Below, piece by piece: positions 34,089 to 42,724 of a stretch of DNA of 64,000 nt; positions within the stretch are counted from its first letter, which is position 1; each line of letters starts with the position of its first letter. The notes beneath the pieces were generated by a model. The model searched no databases and had not been told where the DNA came from. It was given only the letters and a program-made list of their open reading frames with translations. A program made the position numbers and the translations under genes. Source of the stretch: Pseudomonas tolaasii NCPPB 2192 (GTDB lineage Bacteria > Pseudomonadota > Gammaproteobacteria > Pseudomonadales > Pseudomonadaceae); contig NZ_PHHD01000001.1 in assembly GCF_002813445.1 (NCBI RefSeq), positions 4,774,001 to 4,838,000 of the forward strand. The letters run 5' to 3'.

Positions 34089-34663
34089 CTATTTATAGAT
34101 GAACGCATAATTAATGATATAGGAGCCTACTGTGTTGGTGTATGCATTCACCCATATGGCATTCATGCCGCGCTTTCGTTGCGCATCAAGATCTGATGGG
34201 GTGGTGCAGATATCAATCCAGCGATGGGTGTTTGGGTCCTTGATTTTCAACCAGGCCTTACAACGGCGAGAATTTTCGCTGATCCGTCCCGGGATCACGA
34301 TTTGATAGTCCGTTTCATACTGGACCGTGTCGCCTGGAAAGAGGTAAACGCAGACCTCGTAAATATGCAGGGAACTCAGAAGCCCCAGGCCGAAGCCAAC
34401 CGCGAATTGCGTGGCAATCTTTTTCAGGTCTCTTCCCACTGAGCTGCCGAAGATCACCGTGGCTGCGAAAATGAGCCCCAACACAAGGCCCACTGCCAGG
34501 GGGTTGTGCGTTCAGGAAGCGACGGCATTATGGCGGTTCGCATCGCAATTCTTGAGGACCAGGCCATATAAAAGACCCACGCCACACAGGCTGAAATAAC
34601 CATCAGCGCTACAGCTGTCTTTTTTAGCGTGTTGTCGGGCGACGGGTGTTCCATTGCTTCCAT
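34089..34663 (-). pseudogene. Membrane-protein gene split by a frameshift
   Basis: Two overlapping frames form one sensible protein if a single base is added to the G5 run at 34499-34503 (C5 on the coding strand). The upstream frame (from 34663) gives MEHPSPDNTLKKTAVALMV and a first membrane helix. The downstream frame gives PLAVGLVLGLIFAATVIFG, a third helix, and a soluble tail with DICTTPSDLDAQRKRGMNAIW. As written, the upstream frame runs into a short unrelated tail and the downstream frame has a stop immediately before the join. It could be real gene decay, a sequencing error in a homopolymer, or phase variation. No family is recognised. Confidence 0.6.
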
Positions 34664-34844
34664 GCTCTATTCAGTCTTTTGGCAAACACTGTTCATTGGG
34701 TGCAGCTATCGATAAAGCCATCCACTGCGGGCATGGATGACCCACGCCCACAGTGCCCTTGTTACAGGGGTTAGATCAACCGGTGTGGCGCTCGGTATTG
34801 TCCCGCCTATCAAGGTGTTTCACTGGCCAAACCCGGCAGACCCT

Positions 34845-37025
34845 TTAGAACGTGTACTTGGCCGTCACCATCATGTTGCGCGGCGCGCCGTACGAGTCAC
34901 CGCCATAACTCACCGAGTTCGAAATGGCCTGGTAGTAGTGGCGGTCAAACACGTTGTTGGCGTTGAGCTGCAGGTCCAGGTGTTTGCTGACCCGGTAGCC
35001 GGCCATCAAGTCGGTGACGGCGTAGCCACCTTGTTGCAGGCGATAGGTGCTGCCGTCCGCCAGTTTGAGGTCGTTGTACATGCGGCTCTGCCAGGAGACG
35101 TTGCCGCCCACGCGCAGTTTTTCCAGCGGGCCCTGGAAGTTGTAGCGGGTGGTCAGTTTGAACAGGTGTTCCGGTGTGTCGGTGTCGAACTGTTTGTTGA
35201 CGTTCTGCGGGTTGGCGGCGTCTTTGATCGTGTGGGTGCGCGCGTAGGTGTAGCCGCCGCCGACCTGCCAGTTTTCGGTCAGCGCGCCCTGCAGCTCAAA
35301 GTCGATGCCCTGGCTGCGAATCTCGCCGGAGGCTTCCGCACAGGATGCCTGCGGGCAATTCGGCACCACCACGGCGACCGCCCGGTTTTCCTGGTCTACA
35401 CGAAAGAGTGCGACGCTTGCGTTCAGCGCCCCGTCCAGGTATTCGCCCTTGATGCCCACCTCATAGTTTTTACCGACGATGGGTTTGAGCGGGGTGCCCG
35501 AGGTGCCTTTGTCACTTTGCGGGGTGAAAATGTCGCTGTAACTGACGTACACCGAATGATGGTCATCGAGCTCGTAGATCAGGCCGGCATAGCGAGTGAG
35601 GTTGCGGGTGACCTTGTAGTCGCCGTCACCGTCGCGGTTGTCATAGTCGTACCAGTCCAGGCGCGCGCCGAGGATCAGTTTCAGCGGGTCGGCCAGGCTC
35701 AGGCGCGTGGTGACGTAGACGCCGTCCTGGGTGGTGACCTCGCGCTGGTTGTTGGTATGGACGAAATTCGGTTTGCCCGCACTGAGCGGCCAGTTCAGGT
35801 CATAGGGGCTGTAATTGTGGGTGGTCATGTCGTAGATGCGCTTGCTGGCGCCGATTACCAACTCGTGGGTGCGCCCGAACGCCTGGAACGGGCCGCTCGC
35901 GAAAGCGTCCACGCCCGCCTGGTTTTCGTCGTAGGACGCCTGGTAGACCGTGCGCGCCAGCGTGTTGTTGACCCAGCGCGACTGATAGGAGCCGGAGAAC
36001 AACGCGTCCTGGGCGGCGTAGTTGGCGTTGACCTGCAGGCTCCAGTCATTGGCCAGGCGCTGGCGCAATTCGGCGAAGACCGTGTTGATTTCCTGATCCT
36101 TGTTTTCCCATGAAGTGCCGGGGTTGTAGGAGCGCGGCAGGTTCAGGTGATGGCCATCCTGGCCGACCATTGAAGAGCCCCAAAAGTAATTGGTCTTGTC
36201 CTTTTGATTCGAAAAACCGAGGGTGAGGGTGGTGTCCTCGCTCAGGTCGGCCTCGGTGACGGCGTAGAACAGGCCGTGGTCTTCCTCGGCTTTGTCGATA
36301 AAACTGTTGGCGTCGCGGTAGGACGTGACCACACGGCCGCGCCAGGTACCGCTGTCGTTGAGCGGGCTGGAGGCGTCGACCTCGCCACGGTAGTCATCCC
36401 AGCTGCCGGCGGCGCCGGTCAGGGTGACTTTCTGTTCGTCCAGCGGGCGCTTGCGGATCATGTTGATGGCGGCTGACGGGTTGCCTGCGCCGGTCACCAG
36501 GCCGGTCGCACCACGCACGATTTCGACGCGATCGAACATCGCAAGGTTCGGCTGCGCGCCAACCGTAACGCCGTTATAGCCGGTTGGAATGCCGTCATAC
36601 ATCAGGTTGTCGATGTCGAAGCCGCGCGAGGTATAGGACTGGCGGCCAGGGCCGCTGGAGAAGTTCAGGAACAGCCCGGGTGTGGCCTTGACTACGTCGT
36701 TGATGCTGGTCATCGCCTGATCGTCCATGCGCTGGCGCGTTACGACGGTGACCGCTTGGGGCGTTTCACGCAGGGTGAGCGGCAATTTGGTTGCCGTGGA
36801 CATCGAACCCGTGGTGTAGGAGTTCGAGCCCTCGGTGGTGCTGCCCAGCATTTGGTGGGTGGTGATTTCAGTGGCGCCCAGTTCCAGCGTCGTCGGCTGG
36901 CTGCCTGGCTGCGGAGCGCTGCTGTCGTCGGCAAAGGCGGGCGCCAGGGTGGCCATGCACATAGCCATGGCCAGGAGATCGCGAGAAGGTGTGAAAGCGC
37001 GTAGCGGGGTAGAGAAAGCGGGCAT
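34845..37025 (-). CDS. TonB-dependent siderophore receptor
   Basis: The 726-residue outer-membrane receptor starts with a Sec signal (about residues 1-32, ATLAPAFA cleavage). The plug domain (about 60-190) has TPQAVTVVTRQRMDDQAMTSINDVVKATPG and DRVEIVRGATGLVTGAGNPSAAINMI. The beta-barrel follows to the C-terminal aromatic TF. There is no N-terminal STN signalling domain, so it does not work with a FecI/FecR-type anti-sigma pair. The start at 37025 is just downstream of a Fur box. It resembles ferric hydroxamate/pyoverdine-type receptors; the ligand is uncertain. Confidence 0.92.
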   Translation of the reverse strand: MPAFSTPLRAFTPSRDLLAMAMCMATLAPAFADDSSAPQPGSQPTTLELGATEITTHQMLGSTTEGSNSYTTGSMSTATKLPLTLRETPQAVTVVTRQRMDDQAMTSINDVVKATPGLFLNFSSGPGRQSYTSRGFDIDNLMYDGIPTGYNGVTVGAQPNLAMFDRVEIVRGATGLVTGAGNPSAAINMIRKRPLDEQKVTLTGAAGSWDDYRGEVDASSPLNDSGTWRGRVVTSYRDANSFIDKAEEDHGLFYAVTEADLSEDTTLTLGFSNQKDKTNYFWGSSMVGQDGHHLNLPRSYNPGTSWENKDQEINTVFAELRQRLANDWSLQVNANYAAQDALFSGSYQSRWVNNTLARTVYQASYDENQAGVDAFASGPFQAFGRTHELVIGASKRIYDMTTHNYSPYDLNWPLSAGKPNFVHTNNQREVTTQDGVYVTTRLSLADPLKLILGARLDWYDYDNRDGDGDYKVTRNLTRYAGLIYELDDHHSVYVSYSDIFTPQSDKGTSGTPLKPIVGKNYEVGIKGEYLDGALNASVALFRVDQENRAVAVVVPNCPQASCAEASGEIRSQGIDFELQGALTENWQVGGGYTYARTHTIKDAANPQNVNKQFDTDTPEHLFKLTTRYNFQGPLEKLRVGGNVSWQSRMYNDLKLADGSTYRLQQGGYAVTDLMAGYRVSKHLDLQLNANNVFDRHYYQAISNSVSYGGDSYGAPRNMMVTAKYTF

Positions 37026-37046
37026 GGCACGTCCGTTGTTGATAGT

Positions 37047-37065
37047 AATTATGCGAATCATTATC
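37047..37065 (-). promoter_or_regulatory. Fur box of the siderophore receptor gene
   Basis: The 19-bp element matches the GATAATGATAATCATTATC consensus at 15 positions and lies 22 bases upstream of the receptor start. This predicts iron repression by Fur. Confidence 0.75.
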
Positions 37066-37206
37066 AATAAGTATTGCAAGAATTGACATGCCAAAACAAC
37101 AGCGCGTGCCAAAAGTTGCACGCCAACCGTTTTCAACGCCTGCAGTTCGACAGGTATTGCGGGAGTCTCGGTGCAACCCCATCACCCCTGTTTTTGAGGT
37201 ATGCAC

Positions 37207-37640
37207 ATGCGAGTAACCGTTGTAGCTGCAGACGCCATAGGCGGCTTCCTGGCGTGCAAGTTGTTGCCTCAGGCCATGAGTTGAGTCGGGTCGCAGGTGG
37301 TGCGACGCTTGAAGCCATCTGCACTCAGCCCCGGTGTGATCAGGCCCATGCCGACGAAAACGTACGCGAACGGATTTGGCTGAAACGGCCAGGCAACGCC
37401 TGTTTCAACCCGGTTAGCCTGCTGGTGGGCGGCACCACCGATGAACTGATCGACGACCGTTGGTGCACGGTCTATGTGTCGAGATGATGGATGAGGTACT
37501 TGAGCTGGGTACGCGCCTGGGCGTCTTGCCCGCGATCGGTCCCAGGCAACGGCTTCGACGCTCGACCGGTGTCTGCATCGGGAAACTCTCCGCCCCCGCA
37601 TTGGCCCCTACAACATGCACGACGTCAGGGATGAAACCTG
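37207..37640 (+). pseudogene. Decayed ketopantoate reductase (PanE/ApbA) gene
   Basis: Three frames carry successive parts of one ApbA/PanE protein. The first is MRVTVVAADAIGGFL in frame 1 (from 37207); the second is SGHELSRVAGGATLEAI and later GNACFNPVSLLVGGTTDELIDD in frame 3; the third is HGLCVEMMDEVLELGTRLGV in frame 2 (to about 37610). A middle part of the usual 300-residue protein is missing and at least two frameshifts exist, so no functional product is expected. It overlaps the 3' end of the opposite chemoreceptor gene. Confidence 0.8.
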
Positions 37641-39118
37641 CGCCCCAACGCATCCAGGCGCACCGCAATCGGCGGCAGGCGCTCGCTGCTGCGGGCCAGG
37701 GTCTCCACATCATCCGCGGTGCTTTGCGCAATGCTCTGCACCGATTGCAGGCGCCCGACAATCTCCAGGTTCGCCGTGGACTGCTCGCGGGTGGTGCTGA
37801 CAATTCGCCCGTTGAGCTGATCGATGTGCGCAATGTCGGCCCCCACCGCCTGTAGCATCTCGACGGCCACTTGGCTGTCTTGCACGCAGCGCTCAACGCC
37901 TTGCTGGCTGTCATGCATGGCCTCCACGGCCTGGCGGCTGCCGTGTTGCAAGCCTTCGATAATCTGTTTGATTTCCTGAGTGGACACGGCAGTGCGTTGG
38001 GCCAGGCTGCGCACCTCATCGGCGACTACCGCAAAACCCCGGCCTTGTTCCCCGGCGCGCGCCGCTTCGATGGCGGCATTGAGCGCGAGCAGGTTGGTCT
38101 GGTTGGCAATGCTGTTGATCACCTCCAGCACCGAGCCGATTTGCTCGGCCTGTATCGCCAGGCCTTGCACCGTCTCATTGGTGCCGTTGATGCGGGAGGC
38201 CAACTGCGTGATTTCGTTCTGCGCGCGGCCAACGCTTTCCTGGCCGCGCACGATCTGCCGGCTGGCTTTGTCCGCGTGCTCCACCGCCTGTTCGACGTGC
38301 AAGGTGATGTGGCCCATGGCGTCTTCCATCCGTTGCATCGAGCCGGTCATCTGGGTGATTTCAGCCAGTTGATGGCGCGCGCCGGTTTCCAGGGTGCCGC
38401 TGGCGCTGGCCAATTCGTCGCCGAGCTGGCCCAGGCCGTGGGAATCGCGGGCCACGCCGTCGATCAGGTGAGTCAGTTGCTCAAGGAAATGATCGAAACG
38501 TTTGGCCAGAGGCACATGCACCTTGCCTTCACCTTTGGCGGACTCTGCGGTGAATTGCGACGTCACGGCGAGCATTTTCTCCAGCATTTCCTGGCTTTCG
38601 ACCGCTTCGCGCTGGCTGTGAATGGCCAGGTAGAGCAGGGCGATCGTCTCCATCACCACATAAAACGCGTGCACGAACACCATGGCCCAGCCGCCGTGAT
38701 GTTCCATCACAAACACCGGAAAACCCTGATGCTGCAAGGCATGAAACACCACGTGGTGCACGGCGATGGTCGCTGCGGCCACCAGAATCGGCAGCCAATC
38801 GCGGTAAAACGTCAGCACCGCGAGCAGGGCGAAAATGCCGAAGTGGGATTCGATCACCCCCTGGGCCTGGTTGATGTGCAGCGCGGCCATCACCATCAGC
38901 CCGGCACCCAACAAACAACGCATCAGGCGCGTTCCGCCAAGGGCACGGTACAGCGCGGTCAGCACCACACTGGTGCCACCCCCGACGACCACTGCCTGCA
39001 GCAGGGTGTCGTGCCAGAACGCCAGGCCCAGCGAAAACCCGAACATCAGCCAGATCAACGCCAGCATGATGCGGTCGGCCTTGCGGTAATGCTCCATAAA
39101 ACGTGCGCGTGCGGGCAT
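37625..39118 (-). CDS. Methyl-accepting chemotaxis protein with membrane-embedded sensor
   Basis: This 497-residue chemoreceptor has no periplasmic domain. Residues about 15-190 contain six hydrophobic helices. A His-rich stretch between helices (AVHHVVFHALQHQ; MEHHGGW) could bind a metal or a cofactor. The cytoplasmic MCP signalling domain (about 230-485) carries the near-universal hairpin tip NLLALNAAIEAARAGEQGRGFAVVADEVRSLA (around residue 350). No HAMP domain is evident. The signal sensed is unknown. Confidence 0.88.
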   Translation of the reverse strand: MPARARFMEHYRKADRIMLALIWLMFGFSLGLAFWHDTLLQAVVVGGGTSVVLTALYRALGGTRLMRCLLGAGLMVMAALHINQAQGVIESHFGIFALLAVLTFYRDWLPILVAAATIAVHHVVFHALQHQGFPVFVMEHHGGWAMVFVHAFYVVMETIALLYLAIHSQREAVESQEMLEKMLAVTSQFTAESAKGEGKVHVPLAKRFDHFLEQLTHLIDGVARDSHGLGQLGDELASASGTLETGARHQLAEITQMTGSMQRMEDAMGHITLHVEQAVEHADKASRQIVRGQESVGRAQNEITQLASRINGTNETVQGLAIQAEQIGSVLEVINSIANQTNLLALNAAIEAARAGEQGRGFAVVADEVRSLAQRTAVSTQEIKQIIEGLQHGSRQAVEAMHDSQQGVERCVQDSQVAVEMLQAVGADIAHIDQLNGRIVSTTREQSTANLEIVGRLQSVQSIAQSTADDVETLARSSERLPPIAVRLDALGRRFHP

Positions 39119-39252
39119 TCACTCTTACTCCATGTGGTCGAGCCGGGAACAAAGCATGGGGCGTGCCACCCCGGGTCGGGGTAATAGCGTATCGGCATCA
39201 TGGAGAGCGACTTGAGGCGTCGCAAATTACTATCGGCGTGCGGGCTTGAACC

Positions 39253-39339
39253 TGTGGGAGCTGGCTTGCCTGCGATGGCATCACCTCGGTCTGACTGACT
39301 CACCGAGGCGCCTGCATCGCAGGCAAGCCAGCTCCCACA
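39253..39339. repeat. REPIN (inverted REP pair)
   Basis: Identical 24-base arms (39253-39276, 39316-39339) are the same as those at 18864-18953, around a different 39-base centre. It sits between the chemoreceptor and hydrolase genes. Confidence 0.88.
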
Positions 39340-39366
39340 CTTGACTGCTTCCACAGTCAGTTGCTT

Positions 39367-40386
39367 TTACAGGTGGTCGGCGTCAATCACCGCTTGGGCG
39401 AACGCCGCCGGCGCTTCCTGCGGCAGGTTGTGGCCAATGCCGCCGTTGATCAAGCGGAATTCGTATTTGCCGGTGAAGCGCTTCGCATAGTCCTCGGGCT
39501 GCGGGTGCGGGGCGCCGTTGGCATCGCCTTCGAGGGTGATGGTGGGCACGCCGATGGACGGCGACTGGGCGAGTTTTTGCTCCAGCGCGTCATAACGGGC
39601 TTCGCCCTGCACCAGCCCCAGGCGCCAGCGGTAGTTGAAGACGGTGATCGCCACATGATCCGGGTTGTTCAGGCCCTTGGCGCTGCGGTCGAACGTGGCA
39701 TCGTCGAACGCCCATTTCGGTGAGGCGGTTTGCCAGATCAGTTTGGCGAAATCATGGGTGTTTTTCTGGTAGCCGGCGGCGCCGCGTTCCGTTGCGAAGT
39801 AGAACTGGTACCACCACTGCAATTCGGCCTTGGGCGGCAGAGGGTTTTTGCCCGCCGCCTGGTTGCCGATCAGGTAGCCGCTGACCGACACCAACGCCTT
39901 CACGCGTTCCGGCCACAGCGCCGACACAATATCGGCCGAGCGTGCGCCCCAGTCGTAGCCACCCAGCACCGCCTGCTTGATGTGCAACGCATCCATGAAA
40001 TCGATCACGTCCTGCGCCAACGCGGCGGGTTCGCCGTTGCGCAGGGTTTTATCCGACAGAAAACGCGTGTCGCCATAGCCCCGTGCGTAAGGAATCAACA
40101 CGCGATAGCCCTTGGCGGCCAGCAGCGGGGCGACGTTGGCGTAGCTGTCGATATCGTAGGGCCAGCCGTGCAGCAGAATAACCACCTCACCGTTGGCGGG
40201 GCCGGTTTCTGCGTAGGCCACATCCAGCAGTCCGGCTTTCACATGCTTGAGCGCGCCGAAGGCAGCATGGCTGGCGATAGCGGGAACATTGATCTCGGGC
40301 ATCTCGGCGCGCGCGGCGCCAATGGCACCGAATTGCAACAATGCAAAGGCCAAAAAAGTCGAGCGGCGGGTAAAGGGAAGGTGCAT
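39367..40386 (-). CDS. Secreted alpha/beta hydrolase, epoxide hydrolase-like
   Basis: This 339-residue protein has a signal peptide (residues 1-26, with a GAARAEM cleavage area), so it is periplasmic. Motifs are VILLHGWPYDIDSYANV and the nucleophile segment GGYDWGARSADIV, in which Asp replaces Ser as in haloalkane dehalogenases and epoxide hydrolases; the C-terminal His is in GGIGHNLPQE. The ATG at 40386 is chosen because the signal peptide begins there; the longer frame adds 35 non-family residues. A perfect 12-bp inverted repeat 96-130 bases upstream probably regulates it. Confidence 0.85.
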   Translation of the reverse strand: MHLPFTRRSTFLAFALLQFGAIGAARAEMPEINVPAIASHAAFGALKHVKAGLLDVAYAETGPANGEVVILLHGWPYDIDSYANVAPLLAAKGYRVLIPYARGYGDTRFLSDKTLRNGEPAALAQDVIDFMDALHIKQAVLGGYDWGARSADIVSALWPERVKALVSVSGYLIGNQAAGKNPLPPKAELQWWYQFYFATERGAAGYQKNTHDFAKLIWQTASPKWAFDDATFDRSAKGLNNPDHVAITVFNYRWRLGLVQGEARYDALEQKLAQSPSIGVPTITLEGDANGAPHPQPEDYAKRFTGKYEFRLINGGIGHNLPQEAPAAFAQAVIDADHL

Positions 40387-40481
40387 GGCGAGTCTCCTGG
40401 GGGCTGGGTGTGTGCCTGGCTCACAGTTGACCGCTGCGGTGTATCGGCTGTGTTTCAAGGAATGGCGTGGGTTAAACGCTG

Positions 40482-40516
40482 TGTATCGCAATGGTCGCTG
40501 TACACATTGCGATACA
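40482..40516. promoter_or_regulatory. Perfect 12-bp inverted repeat, likely operator
   Basis: TGTATCGCAATG and CATTGCGATACA are separated by 11 bases. It lies upstream of the secreted hydrolase (start 40386, minus) and 12 bases past the stop of the PIG-L gene. It has no U-tract, so a repressor site is more likely than a terminator. Confidence 0.65.
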
Positions 40517-40527
40517 TTGGCTCGGAA

Positions 40528-41289
40528 TTATGACAATACAACCTCGTAGGGCTCGCGCATGCGTTCCAGCAGTTCCTGGGCGAGCATCGGCGCCAGGCCG
40601 ATTTCCGGGTCACCGACCAACTGGCTGGCGTAGGCGTGGACGGCGTGGAGTTTGCGCGCCACGCTCCAGGTGTCCAGACGTATTTTGCGCGCGCGTTGCC
40701 AGGGGATCACGCCACCCTCGCGCGCCGGCCAATGCCAGGCCCAGACCGGCAGTTCATGGAGTCGTGCACCGATCAGGCTGCAGGCCTTGGCACTCGCACG
40801 GCCCACGGCGTCATGGTCGTTGTTGCCGTCATTGCGCCACGTGGTAAACACCACGTCCCCGGGTTGCAGGTAACGTGCGATGAACTGGCTCATGGTGTGC
40901 TCGCTCGCCGCCAGCGCATCATCACGAAAACCACCGCGAATCCATTTCAGGCTGTGCAAGGGCATGCCCAGGCGGCGCAGGGCTTCGGCGCTTTCCTGGG
41001 GGCGGATCACGCTCAGGCGGCTGGCCGGCCAGGCGTTGGAGCCTGGGTGGCTGGCGCTGCCATCGGTGATCGAAATCAGCAGCAGGCGGTGTTGCAGGGT
41101 GCTGAATATTTGCAACAAACCGCCACAGGCGAGCACTTCATCGCCCGGATGGGGTGCAATCACCACCACGCGCGAACCCGAAGGCGCCAGCGAGGAGGGC
41201 GTGATAGCGGGGATTTGCGCCAACTGCGGCGCACTGTTCCAGACTTGCGCGAGGCCGCGACGGCCCTCGCTTAAGGAGGCAGGCTTCAT
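40528..41289 (-). CDS. PIG-L family protein lacking two catalytic residues
   Basis: This 253-residue protein of the PIG-L/LmbE deacetylase family is clearly paralogous to the PIG-L protein at 42721-43488. It shares SITDGSASHPGS-, RPQESA- and FxTWRxDG-type segments. The zinc site appears intact (His and Asp of APHPGDE; His of NNDHDAVG). The family's general-base Asp (first D of HPDDE) is Gly, and the His of GHxDH is Asn. It may therefore be inactive, binding-only or altered. It is separated from the other cassette genes by 179 bp with a sigma-S-like -10 element. Confidence 0.8.
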   Translation of the reverse strand: MKPASLSEGRRGLAQVWNSAPQLAQIPAITPSSLAPSGSRVVVIAPHPGDEVLACGGLLQIFSTLQHRLLLISITDGSASHPGSNAWPASRLSVIRPQESAEALRRLGMPLHSLKWIRGGFRDDALAASEHTMSQFIARYLQPGDVVFTTWRNDGNNDHDAVGRASAKACSLIGARLHELPVWAWHWPAREGGVIPWQRARKIRLDTWSVARKLHAVHAYASQLVGDPEIGLAPMLAQELLERMREPYEVVLS

Positions 41290-41420
41290 GGGGTGTCACA
41301 TCCTTGTCAATGGGTGCCGGGTCGTGGCCCGTTGTCGGGACGACGCTCGTTTAACCGCCACAGACTCCGCTGCGGCGATGCGCGGCACCCCAACCCTTGG
41401 AGTGCCAGCAAGGCGACTTC

Positions 41421-41427
41421 AGCATAG
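41421..41427 (-). promoter_or_regulatory. Possible sigma-S-type -10 element
   Basis: On the minus strand the bases CTATGCT preceded by TGT resemble the RpoS extended -10 (CTATACT). It lies 132 bases before the PIG-L start at 41289, inside the only sizable gap of the cassette. Confidence 0.35.
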
Positions 41428-41468
41428 ACAAGGTTTCAGCGTTCTTACATGTTGAAACATGGGTTTTT

Positions 41469-42128
41469 TCAGGTTGCCTGCATCAGGCTCTTCAAATAAT
41501 CGCCAAACCCGCCTTCGGCACGGCAATCCAGGCGGGCGCTGGTGATCACTTGCGGGTCGTGGCTCCAGGCAATCGATGCGCCGCAGCGTTCAAGGTTGCG
41601 TACCAGTTGCACATCTTCGTGGCAGGCCAGCGGCTCAAACCCGCCGGCCTGTACATAGGCGCCGGCACTCACGCCCAGGTTGGCGCCATGGATATGGCGA
41701 TGCCCGTCGCAGGCCTGATACGCCTGGTGATAACGGATTTGCGCTGCCGGGTCGAAGCCTTCACTCCAGGCGTCGACCGTGACGGTGCCACACACTGCAT
41801 CGACACCCAGCGCCAATTGCGCCACCAGCCAGTCGGGGGCAACCCGGCTGTCGGCGTCGGTGCAGGAAATCCAGCGTGCGCCCTGATTCAGTAAATGCCG
41901 CGCGCCCACACCGCGCACGTGCCCGACATTGCGTGCCTGAACGTGCAACACCTGCACCGGGTAGGCTTGCGCAATTTCCGCGCTGTCGTCGCTGCACGTA
42001 TCGAGCACCGCGAGGATCTGCACCGCTTCGCCGAGCAAGCCGGGATGGCTGGCCGCGACCATCGCCGCTTTCAGGCACTCGCCCAGCAAGGCCTCTTCGT
42101 TATGCACCGGAATCAGAATGCCAATCAT
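41469..42128 (-). CDS. Family 2 glycosyltransferase
   Basis: This 219-residue soluble GT2 protein starts with the nucleotide-sugar motif MIGILIPVHNEEALLGECL and has the DxD-type segment SCTDADSRVAPDWL near residue 90. HEDVQLVRNLERCG supplies the later acidic catalytic part. No membrane helices are present, so it probably works on a soluble or peripheral acceptor. It overlaps the methyltransferase gene by four bases (ATGA). The donor and acceptor are unknown. Confidence 0.85.
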   Translation of the reverse strand: MIGILIPVHNEEALLGECLKAAMVAASHPGLLGEAVQILAVLDTCSDDSAEIAQAYPVQVLHVQARNVGHVRGVGARHLLNQGARWISCTDADSRVAPDWLVAQLALGVDAVCGTVTVDAWSEGFDPAAQIRYHQAYQACDGHRHIHGANLGVSAGAYVQAGGFEPLACHEDVQLVRNLERCGASIAWSHDPQVITSARLDCRAEGGFGDYLKSLMQAT

Positions 42129-42724
42129 CGCAGGCCCTCGTGGGTGGCGACCGAGGTGCCGTCGCGGCTCCACAGGTCGAGCAGGAAATCGGTGTCGTGA
42201 TGCCTGGCAACACAGGGCATGGCCAGGCGTTGCTGCAGCAGGGCATGTACCTCGTCGGCGGTGTGTGGGCAGCCGTCAATGGCTGGGCGCCAGTGGCAGG
42301 CGAGCACTTGCCCGTCATCGGTCAAGGAGGCGAGGGCGCGGTCAATCAAGGCATTGAGGTCCTGGGCGTCGAGGTAGTAGCACAATTCACTGAGCACGAT
42401 CAGGTCGAACGGGCCGGCGGGCCAGTCCTCCGGTAAACGACTTTGCAGCACCTGGGCATGAGGAAAGCCCTGCAATCGGGCGTTGGCCAGGGCAACGGCA
42501 GCGCTGGCGGTGTCGCAGCACAGCAGCCGATCACAACGGGGTGCCAATTCGGCGCTCAGCTCGCCGTTGGCGCAGCCCGGTTCGAAGATGGAGGCGTAAC
42601 GCGGGCGCGTCAGCACGGCGAGGGTCAGTGCGCGCTTGCGCCGTTCATACCAGCGCTGGCGGAACGCCCACGGGTCGTCATTGCCGGCGAACAGTTGATC
42701 AAAATAAGGCGTCGCAACGCTCAT
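42125..42724 (-). CDS. NodS-type SAM-dependent methyltransferase
   Basis: This 199-residue protein has the N-terminal pattern of NodS-like enzymes, YFDQLFAGNDDPWAFRQRWYERRKRALTLAVL, followed by the SAM site IFEPGCANGELSAELAPRC near residue 48 and FDLIVLSELCYYLD near 108. NodS proper N-methylates the deacetylated sugar of Nod factors. Four-base overlaps with both neighbours show tight coupling, and the adjacent deacetylase and GT2 fit an amino-sugar substrate, although other substrates are known for this fold. Confidence 0.85.
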   Translation of the reverse strand: MSVATPYFDQLFAGNDDPWAFRQRWYERRKRALTLAVLTRPRYASIFEPGCANGELSAELAPRCDRLLCCDTASAAVALANARLQGFPHAQVLQSRLPEDWPAGPFDLIVLSELCYYLDAQDLNALIDRALASLTDDGQVLACHWRPAIDGCPHTADEVHALLQQRLAMPCVARHHDTDFLLDLWSRDGTSVATHEGLR

